The position numbers were made by a program, and so were the translations under genes. From positions 2,664,001-2,728,000 of the forward strand of contig NZ_CP042345.1 of the NCBI RefSeq assembly GCF_007954425.1: a stretch of DNA of 64,000 nucleotides, in the 5' to 3' direction. Each line of letters opens with the position of its first letter. Position 1 is the stretch's first letter. The notes below the pieces were generated by a model that was given only the letters and a program-made list of their open reading frames with translations, did no database searches and was not told the origin of the DNA. This document shows, one piece after another, positions 9,563 to 18,475 of the stretch. Source of the stretch: Novosphingobium ginsenosidimutans. Lineage in GTDB: Bacteria; Pseudomonadota; Alphaproteobacteria; Sphingomonadales; Sphingomonadaceae.

Positions 9563-11137
9563 ATGACCGAACAGGCGATCTATCGGCGCTTCCAGCAATC
9601 TGCACGCATCCATGCGGACTCCATCGCCATCCGCAGCGAATCGGGCGACTTGACGTTCGCCGGGCTCGAGACTGCCAGCCGCGAAGTCGGGCGAGGGCTG
9701 ATGGCACTCGGCGTCGCACGTGGGGACCGGGTGGCGATATGGGGCGTCAACAGTGCACCATGGGTTGTTGCCGCGCTTGGAATCCAGGCGGCAGGTGCCA
9801 CGCTGGTGCCGATCGGCACGCGGCTGCGCGGTCGCGAAGCCGAAGGCATACTCGTGGACTCTGGCGCCCGAGTGCTGCTTTGTGACCGGCGCTTTGGTGA
9901 ATTCGACTACGTCGACGCGATCCTTGCCCGGGACGTGCCGGCACTGGAACGCATTGTCGTCCTCGATGCGCCCGGCGATGAAAATGAAAGTACGCGGGTA
10001 ATCGGACTTGATTCACTCAGGGCAATCGGAACGCAAATCGAGGATGCCGCGCTCGACGCCCGCATCGCCGAGGCGACGGGCGATGACATCGTCGACATCA
10101 TCTTCACCTCGGGCACCACCGGCAAGCCCAAGGGCGTGCCGATGACGAGCGCGCAAAGCTTGATCGCATGCGAAGCACAGCGCGAAGAACTGACCCGATT
10201 CACGCCGAGCGACGTCTTCGCGGTAACTTATCCCTTCGCTCACAATGCCGGCTATCGAGCCGGTTGGCAGGTCTCGGTGCTTTACGGCGTCCGCATCTTG
10301 CCGGTGAGCACCTTCGACCCGGGCGACCTGCTGAGGCTGATCGAACGTGAGAAGGTGACCTTTCTGCCAACGGCGCCGCCGGTTGCCCAAGGCATCATCG
10401 ACCATCCTGACCGGCCCCATACCGATCTTTCGAGCGTGCGCATCGTCGCGACCGGTGGTACCACCATCCCTGTTCGCCAAGTGGATGAACTTCGCGCCGC
10501 GTTCGGGCCGGGTACACAGGTGCAAACCGGGTATGGCCTGACCGAGACCGCCGGCTCGGTCACTTCTACCATGCCTGACGATCCGTCCGAGGTTGTCGCG
10601 AAGACAGTCGGGCGGGCGCTCTCGATGCTCGAGGTAAAGATTGTCGGGCCCGACCATGTCGAACTGCAGGTAGGCGAAGTCGGCGAGATCGCGGTGCGTG
10701 GGCCGCAGGTCCTCAAGGGCTACTACAACAACCCGGAGGCGACCGCTGCAGCCTTTACCGCCGATGGGTTTTTCCTGACCGGTGACGCCGGGTCGGTCGA
10801 TGCACATGGCAATTTTTCGATCACCGACCGGATCAAGGACATGTACCTGGTCGGCGGATTCAATTGCTATCCGGCCGAGATCGAAGGGATGATGCAGGGC
10901 ATGCCCGGTGTGGGCAAGGTGGCAGTGATCGGGGTGGACGATGCGCGGCTCGGCCAGGTTGGCCGTGCGTTTATCGTCAGGCAGCCCGGTGCCACGTTGA
11001 CGGAGGAGCAGGTGATCGCCTGGTGTCGGAGTGAAATGGCAAACTACAAGGTGCCGCGCTCGGTCAGGTTCCTCGATGCGCTGCCACTGAATGCGACTGG
11101 CAAGGTAGCAAAGGTCGAACTCAGGGCAATGGACTGA
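9563..11137 (+). CDS. acyl-CoA synthetase (AMP-forming, FadD3-like)
   Basis: This 524-residue ANL-family ligase has the ATP loop TSGTTGKPKG at residues 182-191, the motif GYGLTETAGS near 328, LTGDAGSVD near 410, the hinge-type segment DRIKDMYLVGGFNCYPAEIE, and catalytic Lys514 in NATGKVAK. It activates a carboxylic acid to its CoA thioester with ATP, giving AMP and pyrophosphate. Overall length and motif spacing resemble FadD3-type ligases known from steroid ring degradation in actinobacteria, but this is similarity by eye only. It is the single + strand gene between a hydratase and a second, convergent ligase. Confidence 0.88.
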   Translation: MTEQAIYRRFQQSARIHADSIAIRSESGDLTFAGLETASREVGRGLMALGVARGDRVAIWGVNSAPWVVAALGIQAAGATLVPIGTRLRGREAEGILVDSGARVLLCDRRFGEFDYVDAILARDVPALERIVVLDAPGDENESTRVIGLDSLRAIGTQIEDAALDARIAEATGDDIVDIIFTSGTTGKPKGVPMTSAQSLIACEAQREELTRFTPSDVFAVTYPFAHNAGYRAGWQVSVLYGVRILPVSTFDPGDLLRLIEREKVTFLPTAPPVAQGIIDHPDRPHTDLSSVRIVATGGTTIPVRQVDELRAAFGPGTQVQTGYGLTETAGSVTSTMPDDPSEVVAKTVGRALSMLEVKIVGPDHVELQVGEVGEIAVRGPQVLKGYYNNPEATAAAFTADGFFLTGDAGSVDAHGNFSITDRIKDMYLVGGFNCYPAEIEGMMQGMPGVGKVAVIGVDDARLGQVGRAFIVRQPGATLTEEQVIAWCRSEMANYKVPRSVRFLDALPLNATGKVAKVELRAMD

Positions 11138-11267
11138 GTTCGCCGCAGCGATTCTTGGGACCGCGCCGCCAACCGACGTGATTGCAGGTTGGGCTCGACG
11201 GCGTGCAAATGGTACAGCAGATTTGAGACTGGGGGCCGGGCTCAGGAAGCCGCGACATTTCAGGACT

Positions 11268-12791
11268 TCAGTGGACGCCGATCCGTTCGGCGCGCAAGGC
11301 GGCCCTGCGGACTTTTCCGGCATCATCGCGTACGCGCTCGTATGTGAATTCCGCTGATCTTGGCCGCTTGAACGAAGCGAGGCGCTCCAAGCCGGCAGCA
11401 AGAAATGCCAAGGCAGCATCAGCCTTTGGCACCTCGACGTGCTGCGCCAGTTCAATTATTGCGTGCACACGATTGCCGAGATCGGGGTCCGGTAACCCGA
11501 TCACGGCTGCGCAGAGCACCCCGGGGACCTGCTCCAGCGCCGCTTCCACCTCAGCGGGCCAGACATTGACGCCGCCGACCAGTATCATGTCGGTGCGCCG
11601 GTCCGCGATGAAGAGATATCCGTCTGCATCGAGCCATCCCATGTCGCCCAGACCATCCAGATCGCCACGAATGCGGCTTTCTGCGCCTATGTAGCGATAG
11701 CTTGTGCCCACTCCTGCTGCTCGTCGGAAAAAAATTTCTCCAATCTCTCCCGGTGGCAGAGGGGTCCCGTCCGGCCCGGCAATGATGATGGTGTCGCCCG
11801 CATTGGCGCGGCCTACAGAGCCCGGATGCTCGAGCCATTCGGTGCCGTTGATCAGGGTCGAGCCTAGACGCTCGGTTGATCCGTAGACCTCCCATAGTGT
11901 CTCGGGGGCCACCTTCGAAAGCCACCAGCGCTTCACGTCTTCAGGACAGGGAGCGGAAGAGTGCATAATGAATCGGAACGACGAGAGATCAGCAGCGATC
12001 GTTATCGCGGGATCGAGTCGGGCAATCCTGCTCATCATCGTGGGCACCATTGTCGCTACCGTGGCCTGGTACCGTTCTGCCAGCCGCAACCACTCAACCG
12101 GCTCGAATCGCTCCATGCAGATCACATGGCTGCCCTCGGCAAGGCCTACGATGACGAAGGCGAAGGGCGCTGCATGGTAGAGCGGCCCTGCGCACAGCAC
12201 TGTGCTCAACGGTGGGCGGTAGAGATTGACCTTGTCGGGACCCCACCCCGAATTGCGAGGGTCGACAATCAGTTTCGGTCGCCCCGTACTCCCGCCACTT
12301 GCCAGGATCTTCCCTGGCGTGGATAGGGCAGGGGGCAGGGGACGGTCATCCAGTTCGCCTGAAAGCGGCGCATCGATATCAAAGAGTGAGGAGGCGCTAG
12401 CCGGAGTTTGGGATGTCCCGATGACCAACCTTGGTTCAGCGAGCTCCAGCACCTCACGGAACTCGCTCGGTGTCAAACGATGGGAAACCGAGCACGGGGT
12501 CGCGCCGAGCTTCCAGATCGCGTTTATTGCCAGCGCGTGGTCCGGTCGGTTGGGCATGGAAACCACCACGCGGTCGCCGCTGGCGACGCCGCGCAGCGCG
12601 AGGGCTCTAGCAAGGACGTTTGCCCGGGAATCGCATTGTCGGAACGAGAGCGTTTCACCGTCAAACGTGAAGGCCGGAGCGTCCGGCCGGAGCGCCGCAT
12701 GGGCACTCAGCAGCATGCCCATCGGCGCGCCTGGACGGGGGAGGCCATTGTCGTCGAGCCAGTCTGCTGCTGCGAATTGCTGATCTTTCAT
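11268..12791 (-). CDS. AMP-dependent acid-CoA ligase (BaiB-like)
   Basis: The protein has 507 residues. The P-loop reads LASGGSTGRPKLIV, with GGSTG in place of the common TSGTTG, a form I associate with bile acid-CoA ligase-like proteins. Other ANL marks are EVYGSTERLGST, DRRTDMILVGGVNVWPAEVE, and a C-terminal DDAGKVRRAAL with the catalytic Lys. It should make a CoA thioester of a bulky acid. It is followed on the same strand by no close gene; upstream lies an SDR gene whose end is 20 bases away, so the two are probably co-transcribed. The acid substrate is unknown. Confidence 0.85.
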   Translation of the reverse strand: MKDQQFAAADWLDDNGLPRPGAPMGMLLSAHAALRPDAPAFTFDGETLSFRQCDSRANVLARALALRGVASGDRVVVSMPNRPDHALAINAIWKLGATPCSVSHRLTPSEFREVLELAEPRLVIGTSQTPASASSLFDIDAPLSGELDDRPLPPALSTPGKILASGGSTGRPKLIVDPRNSGWGPDKVNLYRPPLSTVLCAGPLYHAAPFAFVIVGLAEGSHVICMERFEPVEWLRLAERYQATVATMVPTMMSRIARLDPAITIAADLSSFRFIMHSSAPCPEDVKRWWLSKVAPETLWEVYGSTERLGSTLINGTEWLEHPGSVGRANAGDTIIIAGPDGTPLPPGEIGEIFFRRAAGVGTSYRYIGAESRIRGDLDGLGDMGWLDADGYLFIADRRTDMILVGGVNVWPAEVEAALEQVPGVLCAAVIGLPDPDLGNRVHAIIELAQHVEVPKADAALAFLAAGLERLASFKRPRSAEFTYERVRDDAGKVRRAALRAERIGVH

Positions 12792-12811
12792 CTAGCGAGG
12801 CCAACCCTATC

Positions 12812-13606
12812 TTAGCGTAAGGCGTTCTGGCCGCCGTCAACCGGCATGACCAGTCCAGTGATCATCGCCGCTTCCGCCGAGCAGAGGAACACCACCGCTG
12901 CAGCGATTTCTTCCGGGCTGGCAGGGCGCTTCAGGATCTGGTCACCGGCAAGTTCGACCTGTTGCTCCGGAGTGAACATTTCCGAGACGATCTTGGTGGC
13001 CACCAACCCCGGCGCGACACAATTCACACGTATGCCATAGGGCCCGTAAGCACGCGCGGCATGTGCCGTCATCTGGATTACTCCAGCTTTGGCCCCGGCA
13101 TAGATGATGTCCGCGGCCGGACTGGTGCTAATGCCGGCCATCGAAGCGGTGTTGACGATGGCACCGTGCCCCTGCGCCCGCATCACTGGCAATTCATGGC
13201 GGAGGCCGAGGAACACCGACTTGAACGATAGATCACTGACGAACTGATAGTCATTATCGGTCAGGTCCTCCAGCGGTTTGCCCACGCCGCAGCCTACGTT
13301 GTTGTGCGCGAAGTCGAGTGAGCCGAACCGCTCAGTCGTCGCGCGCACGAGATTTTCTACCGATGCACCGTCGGTTGCATTGCAGAGAATTGCTTCGGCC
13401 GTTCCGCCTGCGACACGGATCATCCGTACGGTTTCCTGAGCACCGGCCAGATCGATATCGGCAACCATCACTTGCGCACCGCGGCGAGCGAAGGCTGTGG
13501 CCGATGCTCGGCCGATACCCGCACCGGCGCCGGTGACGAGAGCGGTCCTTCCGGCAAAGGATCGGGCAACCATCGTCGGATACGTCTCCTCAGCGATCGT
13601 TTGCAT
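12812..13606 (-). CDS. short-chain dehydrogenase/reductase (SDR)
   Basis: I choose the ATG that sits five bases after AAGGAGG, giving 264 residues. The SDR marks are TGAGAGIG in the cofactor loop, HNNVG, NTASMAG (Ser), and IYAGAKAG with the Tyr-x3-Lys pair; the C-terminus ends MPVDGGQNALR. An Asp (VMVADIDLAG) after the second strand suggests NAD(H) rather than NADP(H). It lies directly upstream of the BaiB-like CoA ligase on the same strand, so it may oxidise a hydroxyl on the CoA-linked substrate. Substrate is not known. Confidence 0.88.
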   Translation of the reverse strand: MQTIAEETYPTMVARSFAGRTALVTGAGAGIGRASATAFARRGAQVMVADIDLAGAQETVRMIRVAGGTAEAILCNATDGASVENLVRATTERFGSLDFAHNNVGCGVGKPLEDLTDNDYQFVSDLSFKSVFLGLRHELPVMRAQGHGAIVNTASMAGISTSPAADIIYAGAKAGVIQMTAHAARAYGPYGIRVNCVAPGLVATKIVSEMFTPEQQVELAGDQILKRPASPEEIAAAVVFLCSAEAAMITGLVMPVDGGQNALR

Positions 13607-13861
13607 CCCCGCCTCCTTCATCGAGGCGCGGACATGTTGTCCGTAGTGCTCCGGGCGGGAGGCTCCAGCTTTCGCGACGCTCCCGTCCTGACAACGCAGA
13701 AACGTACATCGGGTCCTGGCCCGAGGACGACACTCAGCTCGTCGATATCGCGGGCGTGATCGATTGTGCCACCGCGGTGGATGGTGAGGCCAATGAACTT
13801 GGTTCGTCGAGCGCGCGCCGATGACCTTTGCCTTTGCCGACCTTCAGCAGACGGAGCTGCC

Positions 13862-14665
13862 TTAACGTAGTGCTCCGATGACGGCTGCCGCTGGCTGGAG
13901 TAGCGCACGGATGCGAACGAGTTCCGTGCCGACGGGGCGCAGGGCGTCGGCGGTCCAGGTGGCGCTGAGACCGCTGCAGCTGAGGCCCCAGTATCGCGGG
14001 GCCGCGCCACCCTCGATCAGTGGAACCGAGGCGGCGGCATATTGCCCGTCGAACATGTCAGTCAGAACTACATAGCCGTGTTCGGCAAAATGGGCTGCGG
14101 CCGCCTCGATCCGCTCTTTTCGGCGGGGCCAAGCGGCTGGATCGCGTTCGGCGATCGTCTGTAGCGCGCGATTGCGATCTTCGTCCGGGAGCACGGCAAG
14201 GACCGCAAGCCCGGCGGACGAGGAGGTTGGCGACGCTCGCCAGCCGACGGGCTGGCCGGGCACGACGAAGGTACCCATCGTCTGGTCTATCGAGAGCATC
14301 TCGTCGCCGCTGTACAGGCTCAGCGCAACGGTGGTCCCGACCCGGGTGGTCAACTGCTCCATATAGGGCCGCACCAGCGCCCTCAGGTCCTGTCCCTGCG
14401 CGGCCGCGTATCCCAGGGTCAGCGCCGGCGCGCCGATGCTGAGCGCTGAGTTGCCCGGTGCCTTCACCAGAAAACCTTTGTCGATCAGCGTGCTGCAGAG
14501 CCGCCAGGTGGTGGGTTGGCTGAGCCCGACACGCCGCGCCAATTCGGAGACGGTGAAATGGGCGCCCGGCCGGTCGAAGCACTGGAGGATCGCAAGGCCG
14601 CGCGCGAGTGCAGTGACTCCACTGTCGCGGCGCGACTCGGATCTGGTTGACTTATTCGTCATCAT
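13862..14665 (-). CDS. IclR family transcriptional regulator (first of two)
   Basis: This 267-residue protein has the IclR winged helix at the N-terminus (LARGLAILQCFDRP, FTVSELARRVGLSQPTTWRL, then TLIDKGFLV) and the effector domain from about residue 85 on. IclR proteins bind aromatic or other acids and usually control a divergent catabolic gene. The divergent neighbour here is the amidohydrolase at 14745, across 79 bases that contain a pair of matching 17-base direct repeats. I infer that it controls that amidohydrolase and possibly itself. The ligand is unknown. Confidence 0.9.
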   Translation of the reverse strand: MMTNKSTRSESRRDSGVTALARGLAILQCFDRPGAHFTVSELARRVGLSQPTTWRLCSTLIDKGFLVKAPGNSALSIGAPALTLGYAAAQGQDLRALVRPYMEQLTTRVGTTVALSLYSGDEMLSIDQTMGTFVVPGQPVGWRASPTSSSAGLAVLAVLPDEDRNRALQTIAERDPAAWPRRKERIEAAAAHFAEHGYVVLTDMFDGQYAAASVPLIEGGAAPRYWGLSCSGLSATWTADALRPVGTELVRIRALLQPAAAVIGALR

Positions 14666-14678
14666 GGGTATATCTCAA

Positions 14679-14715
14679 TCATCTAGCGAATATATTACTC
14701 ATCTGTCGAATAAAT
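14679..14715. promoter_or_regulatory. two 17-base direct repeats, candidate IclR operator
   Basis: TCATCTAGCGAATATAT (14679-14695) and TCATCTGTCGAATAAAT (14699-14715) match at 14 of 17 positions and start exactly 20 bases apart, so they face the same side of the helix. They lie between the divergent IclR regulator and amidohydrolase starts. A weaker third copy (11 of 17) on the opposite strand overlaps the first codons of the regulator near 14649-14665. I infer an operator bound by the IclR protein. Confidence 0.5.
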
Positions 14716-14744
14716 CAAGCACTAAATGTTCAAGGAGACCTGCG

Positions 14745-15890
14745 ATGGAAGGCTACCAGGCGACATTCACCCAGGACACGCCGATAGAGGCGGTGGATTG
14801 GCCGATGAACCGCGAGGTGCAGGATAGTGGCTGGCGCCCGCCCGCCGGCACGCGGGTCATCTCGGTTGATGACCATGGAATGGAAGAGGAAGGTCTTTGG
14901 GAGAAGCGCATGTCCGGCGCGGACCGCGAGCGTGCGCCGCGCCTGTGGCAGGACAAGGCCGACGACCGCTGGCACATGACGGTCGACGGGATGAACTATG
15001 ACGTTCCCGGCATTGAGGGTCTGATCGGCGAGGGGCGCCCTGGCTTCTGGGACGCGAAGGAGCGCCTCAAGGACATGGACGCCGAGGGAATCGACGTCTC
15101 GCTGTTCTTCCACAGCCGTGCGATGTCGCTGGTACGGATGGAGGACAAGGCGTTCTTCGCCCGTTGCATGGATGCCTACAATGAGTGGCTCGGAGAGTTG
15201 TGTGCGGCCAATCCGCAGCGGCTGGTCGGCGTCGGCATCTTGCCCACGATCTACAACCCGGCGGACACCGCGGCCTATATCGAGAAGTTCAAAGGTTGGG
15301 GCCTCAAGGCGCTTGAAATCCCCTCGGCGCCCAAGAATGTGCCCTACAATGCTTCCGCAATGGAGCCGATGTGGGAGGCCATCGCGGATAGCGGCATTCC
15401 GGTGATGTTCCACGTCGGCGCCTATCTCGAATTCCGGGGCAAGGGGGCAACCGGCGCTAACCTGACCAAGAACCTCGGGCCCTATCGTCCGCTGTGGTCG
15501 CTGCTAGCGTTCTCGGGCATTCTCGAGCGCCACCCCAACCTAAAGGTCGTGTTCTGCGAGGGCGGCTTCGGTTGGGTGCCGTGGACGCTGCAGGACGCCG
15601 ATCGGATCTATCAGGTCTATGAGACGGAGATGAAGCCGAAGCTCAAGGAGCTACCGAGCTACTATTTCCGGCGCCAGTGCTATTCAGCCATCATGACCGA
15701 CGACGTCGGGTTGAAGCTCGCCGGAGAATACAACCTCACCGACAACCTGCTGTGGTCGTGCGACTATCCACACGGCGAGAGCGTGTTTGGCGAATCGCGC
15801 AATGAGATCCGCAAGATCTTCGACGTGCTCGGCGAGGAGCGCGCCAAAGACGTGGTAGGCCGCAATGCGGCGAAGCTCTGGAATCTCTGA
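14745..15890 (+). CDS. amidohydrolase (PF04909 type, second of two)
   Basis: The true start is the ATG behind AAGGAGA, giving 381 residues; the frame is open further upstream but that overlaps the regulator. The N-terminal motif is VISVDDHGMEE, which has Asp-His-Gly-Met where most relatives have the metal-binding HxH, an unusual change. A conserved His is in PVMFHVGAYLE, and LLWSCDYPHGES matches the C-terminal SDYPH motif with Ser-to-Cys change. The family includes decarboxylases and hydrolases of ring-derived acids. It is divergent from an IclR regulator and ends before two strong hairpins. Family is firm; chemistry is unknown and the altered HxH should be noted. Confidence 0.85.
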   Translation: MEGYQATFTQDTPIEAVDWPMNREVQDSGWRPPAGTRVISVDDHGMEEEGLWEKRMSGADRERAPRLWQDKADDRWHMTVDGMNYDVPGIEGLIGEGRPGFWDAKERLKDMDAEGIDVSLFFHSRAMSLVRMEDKAFFARCMDAYNEWLGELCAANPQRLVGVGILPTIYNPADTAAYIEKFKGWGLKALEIPSAPKNVPYNASAMEPMWEAIADSGIPVMFHVGAYLEFRGKGATGANLTKNLGPYRPLWSLLAFSGILERHPNLKVVFCEGGFGWVPWTLQDADRIYQVYETEMKPKLKELPSYYFRRQCYSAIMTDDVGLKLAGEYNLTDNLLWSCDYPHGESVFGESRNEIRKIFDVLGEERAKDVVGRNAAKLWNL

Positions 15891-15913
15891 ACGGTCAACG
15901 CGAGCATGGAACG

Positions 15914-15944
15914 AGGCCCGGTCCCGAAATTGCGGACAGGGCCT
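15914..15944. terminator. hairpin between convergent genes (first)
   Basis: AGGCCC pairs with GGGCCT, and inside it GTCC pairs with GGAC, separated by one mismatch, around a 9-base loop. It lies 23 bases after the amidohydrolase stop. There is no clear T-run; it probably ends or stabilises the amidohydrolase transcript. Confidence 0.45.
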
Positions 15945-16010
15945 CTGCGCAGTTCGAGCCGAGAAGGTCTCGACCCGAGAGGTTCCCAGGCGTCTTCGGT
16001 ACGGAGAAGT

Positions 16011-16041
16011 CCTCGCGGCGCGTCAAGTGCGCGCCGCGAGG
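16011..16041. terminator. 12-bp hairpin between convergent genes (second)
   Basis: CCTCGCGGCGCG pairs perfectly with CGCGCCGCGAGG around a 7-base loop. It lies between the convergent ends of the amidohydrolase and the acyl-CoA dehydrogenase operon and is symmetrical, so it could serve both strands. No T-tract is present. Confidence 0.45.
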
Positions 16042-16107
16042 TCGCGAGAGGCACCCCGCGCCTGCCGTTTCTGTTGACCGGACTGCGCTAGCGAGCGAAC
16101 CAGGTCC

Positions 16108-17217
16108 TCAAGAGGCGGCGAGTCTCGCCATGTGGAAGTCGATGTCGCCGCTCAGCTTCTCAAGCGTCAGCAGGTAGCGGTAGTGGTGACCGACTTCATA
16201 TTCGTCGGTCAGGCCATAGCCACCGTGAAGCTGGATAGCCTGTCGCGAAACGAGCTGGCCGGCTTCTCCGATCGTGATCGCGGCAAGCGAGATCGACCGG
16301 CTTCGCTCGGCCGCTGGCCGGTCGGCGTGCGCGAGGGCCTGGTAGAGCGCCGAACGCGACTGGTGGGCGGCCACGAACATGTCGGCCATGATATGCTGCA
16401 GTGCCTGAAAGCTCCCGATCGGCTGGCCGAACTGCCGGCGTTCCTTAAGGTAGGCCGAGCAGATCCGCAGCACTTCTTCCATCGAGCCGACGGCCTGCGC
16501 GAGGCGCGCGAGCCGGCCCTGGTCGAGTGCCGCCCCAAGCAGCGCCTCGGCCGTGGTGCCGGTTGCGAGCACCGCGTCGGGCCCCAGCCACACGTTTTCG
16601 AATTGCAGGTCTGCGGCGCGGCTCCCATCCAGCAACGGATAGGCGTCCGCGGCGATGCCGGCATTGTCCGAGGGCACCAGTATCAAGGCAAGCCCGCGTC
16701 CGGGAATATCAGCCGAGACGACGAGGTGCGTCGCTAGCGGCGCATCGACCGCGAAGAACTTTTGGCCGTTCAGAATGTAGCCGTTGCCATCGGGCGTCAG
16801 CGTCACGCGGCGGGGCGCAACCTCGGCGTACCGCTCGCCGGGCTCGCCATGGACCAGCGCGATGAGGGCCGTTCCGCCGATCACCTGCTCGATGACAGCT
16901 GTCCGTGGCTCCTCTGCTGCGGCGAGCAGGTATGCCCCTTGCACGGCTGTGCCGACGAATGGCTGACAGACGCACTTGGTGCCGAAGGCGGCAGCAAGTA
17001 CTGCGAGATCGACCGAACTCCCGCCTAGTCCGCCCAAGGTTTCCGGAACAGCCAGTGCCAGCCAGCCCAGTTCGGCAAAGGTGGCCCAGGCCTTCTCGTC
17101 GAGCCCGCTGCCGTTGTCGCGCAGGGCGCGCCGATGCTCGAGTGTAAAGCGCTCGGCGATGTAGCGCTCGGCGCTGTCAAGCAGCATGCGCTGCAGGTCG
17201 GAAGTGTTGAACTCCAT
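16108..17217 (-). CDS. acyl-CoA dehydrogenase, short chain of pair 1
   Basis: The start is the ATG behind AAGGACC, giving 369 residues. It has an acyl-CoA dehydrogenase fold: LGWLALAVPETLGGLG near residue 50, the domain-3 segment YLKERRQFGQPIGSFQALQH, and QLHGGYGLTDEYEVGHHYR near residue 330. It lies 10 bases after the 400-residue dehydrogenase on the same strand. Adjacent unequal chains of this kind form alpha2beta2 heterotetramers in actinobacterial steroid side-chain oxidation (FadE28-FadE29, ChsE type), with FAD and active site shared between chains. I infer the same here. The product would be an alpha,beta-unsaturated CoA ester. Confidence 0.87.
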   Translation of the reverse strand: MEFNTSDLQRMLLDSAERYIAERFTLEHRRALRDNGSGLDEKAWATFAELGWLALAVPETLGGLGGSSVDLAVLAAAFGTKCVCQPFVGTAVQGAYLLAAAEEPRTAVIEQVIGGTALIALVHGEPGERYAEVAPRRVTLTPDGNGYILNGQKFFAVDAPLATHLVVSADIPGRGLALILVPSDNAGIAADAYPLLDGSRAADLQFENVWLGPDAVLATGTTAEALLGAALDQGRLARLAQAVGSMEEVLRICSAYLKERRQFGQPIGSFQALQHIMADMFVAAHQSRSALYQALAHADRPAAERSRSISLAAITIGEAGQLVSRQAIQLHGGYGLTDEYEVGHHYRYLLTLEKLSGDIDFHMARLAAS

Positions 17218-17227
17218 GGCAGGTCCT

Positions 17228-18430
17228 TCAGAGGCCGAAAGCGACTTTGGCAATGATGTTTTTCTGGATTTGCAACGTTCCGCCGTAGATCGTGGCAGCA
17301 CGCAGGATGAGCGCCCGTTGCGTTACGTATTCGCTCTCCTCCGGCCACAACGGGCTGCGCGCCGGTCGCTTGTGAACTTCGTGCGGGTAGAGCCGGATCG
17401 ATTGAACGCCCTGCAGGTCTACATGCAGTTCGCTGATCGCCTGCTGGAGCCGGGATCCCGCCACCTTGAGCACCGAAGCTGCTGCCGCTTCGGGGTACTG
17501 GAACGGCTCATCGCCTAGGGTGCGCAGCACCGACCATTCGAGCGCGGACACCTCGGCTTCGAGGCGGGCGAGCCGGCCTTGAAAACGCGGGTGCTTGTCG
17601 AGGGTGACGCCGTCAAGCGAATGGCTGGCTGCCATTGCCTTCGCGAGCGCTACTTCCTTTTTGTTGAAGTAGATGAACGAGCTGGTGGTACGCTCATGGT
17701 CGAGCAGAAATTTGGCGTAAGTCCAACCCGCACCTTCTTCGCCCACAAGGTTGGTGGCAGGCACTTCCACGTTATCGAGGAATACTTCGCAAAGATCTGA
17801 CTCTCCGTTGATCTGCGGAATGCGTCGGATGGTTACGCCCGCGCTCTTCATGTCGATGAGGAGAAAGGAGATTCCGCGTTGCGGTTTGACTGTCGGATCG
17901 GTGCGGACAAGAAAGAAGCCCCAGTCCGAGGCCCACGCGGAACTCGTCCAGATCTTCTGCCCGTTGACGACATAGACATCGCCTTTGCGCACCGCCACAG
18001 TACGAAGGTTGGCAAGGTCCGAACCATTGCCCGGTTCTGAAAATCCTTGTGCCCAGTAGAAGTCGCCATTGCGGATCGCGGGGAGGAAGCGCGCCTTCTG
18101 TTCCTCAGACCCGAATGTGTAGACTACCGGCCCAACCATGTGCGTGCCACCCCAGCAGGAGTCCGGAGCGAAGGAGCGGATCATTTCGTCCTGAAAAACG
18201 AAGAGCTGCAGCGGCGTCCACCCGCATCCGCCATGCTCGACCGGCCAATGCGGCACGGTCCAGCCGCGTCTCGCGAGGATGCGTGTCCATTCAAGGACAT
18301 CAACGGGATCGGACTGAAGACCACCGAACCGCCGCTGGCGGTCCCTTATGTCGTTCGGGAGGTCCTCGGCAATGGCACTTCGGACCATTTGCCTGAACTC
18401 CTCGAGACCCTCGTCCAACCGGAAATCCAT
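17228..18430 (-). CDS. acyl-CoA dehydrogenase, long chain of pair 1
   Basis: The 400-residue protein starts behind GGGAGAAG. Marks of the family are WPVEHGGCGWTPLQ near residue 65, FYWAQGFSEPGNGSDLANL near 128 (FAD and substrate contacts), VNGQKIWTSSAW, and ILRAATIYGGTLQIQKNIIA at the end. The GGTLQIQ segment replaces the common GGSSEIQ. It is the partner of the 369-residue chain that follows. Upstream by 45 bases is the thiolase-like gene, so dehydrogenation and chain cutting are encoded together. Pairing as heterotetramer is inference from gene order and chain lengths. Confidence 0.88.
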   Translation of the reverse strand: MDFRLDEGLEEFRQMVRSAIAEDLPNDIRDRQRRFGGLQSDPVDVLEWTRILARRGWTVPHWPVEHGGCGWTPLQLFVFQDEMIRSFAPDSCWGGTHMVGPVVYTFGSEEQKARFLPAIRNGDFYWAQGFSEPGNGSDLANLRTVAVRKGDVYVVNGQKIWTSSAWASDWGFFLVRTDPTVKPQRGISFLLIDMKSAGVTIRRIPQINGESDLCEVFLDNVEVPATNLVGEEGAGWTYAKFLLDHERTTSSFIYFNKKEVALAKAMAASHSLDGVTLDKHPRFQGRLARLEAEVSALEWSVLRTLGDEPFQYPEAAAASVLKVAGSRLQQAISELHVDLQGVQSIRLYPHEVHKRPARSPLWPEESEYVTQRALILRAATIYGGTLQIQKNIIAKVAFGL

Positions 18431-18475
18431 GACTCGCTTCTCCCGTTTCGACTTTCTTCAGTCGATGATGTGCCC

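Noticed and set aside
10013..11455. Open frame of 480 codons on the - strand
   Set aside because: Antisense to the FadD3-like ligase and crosses into the next gene; no recognisable domain.
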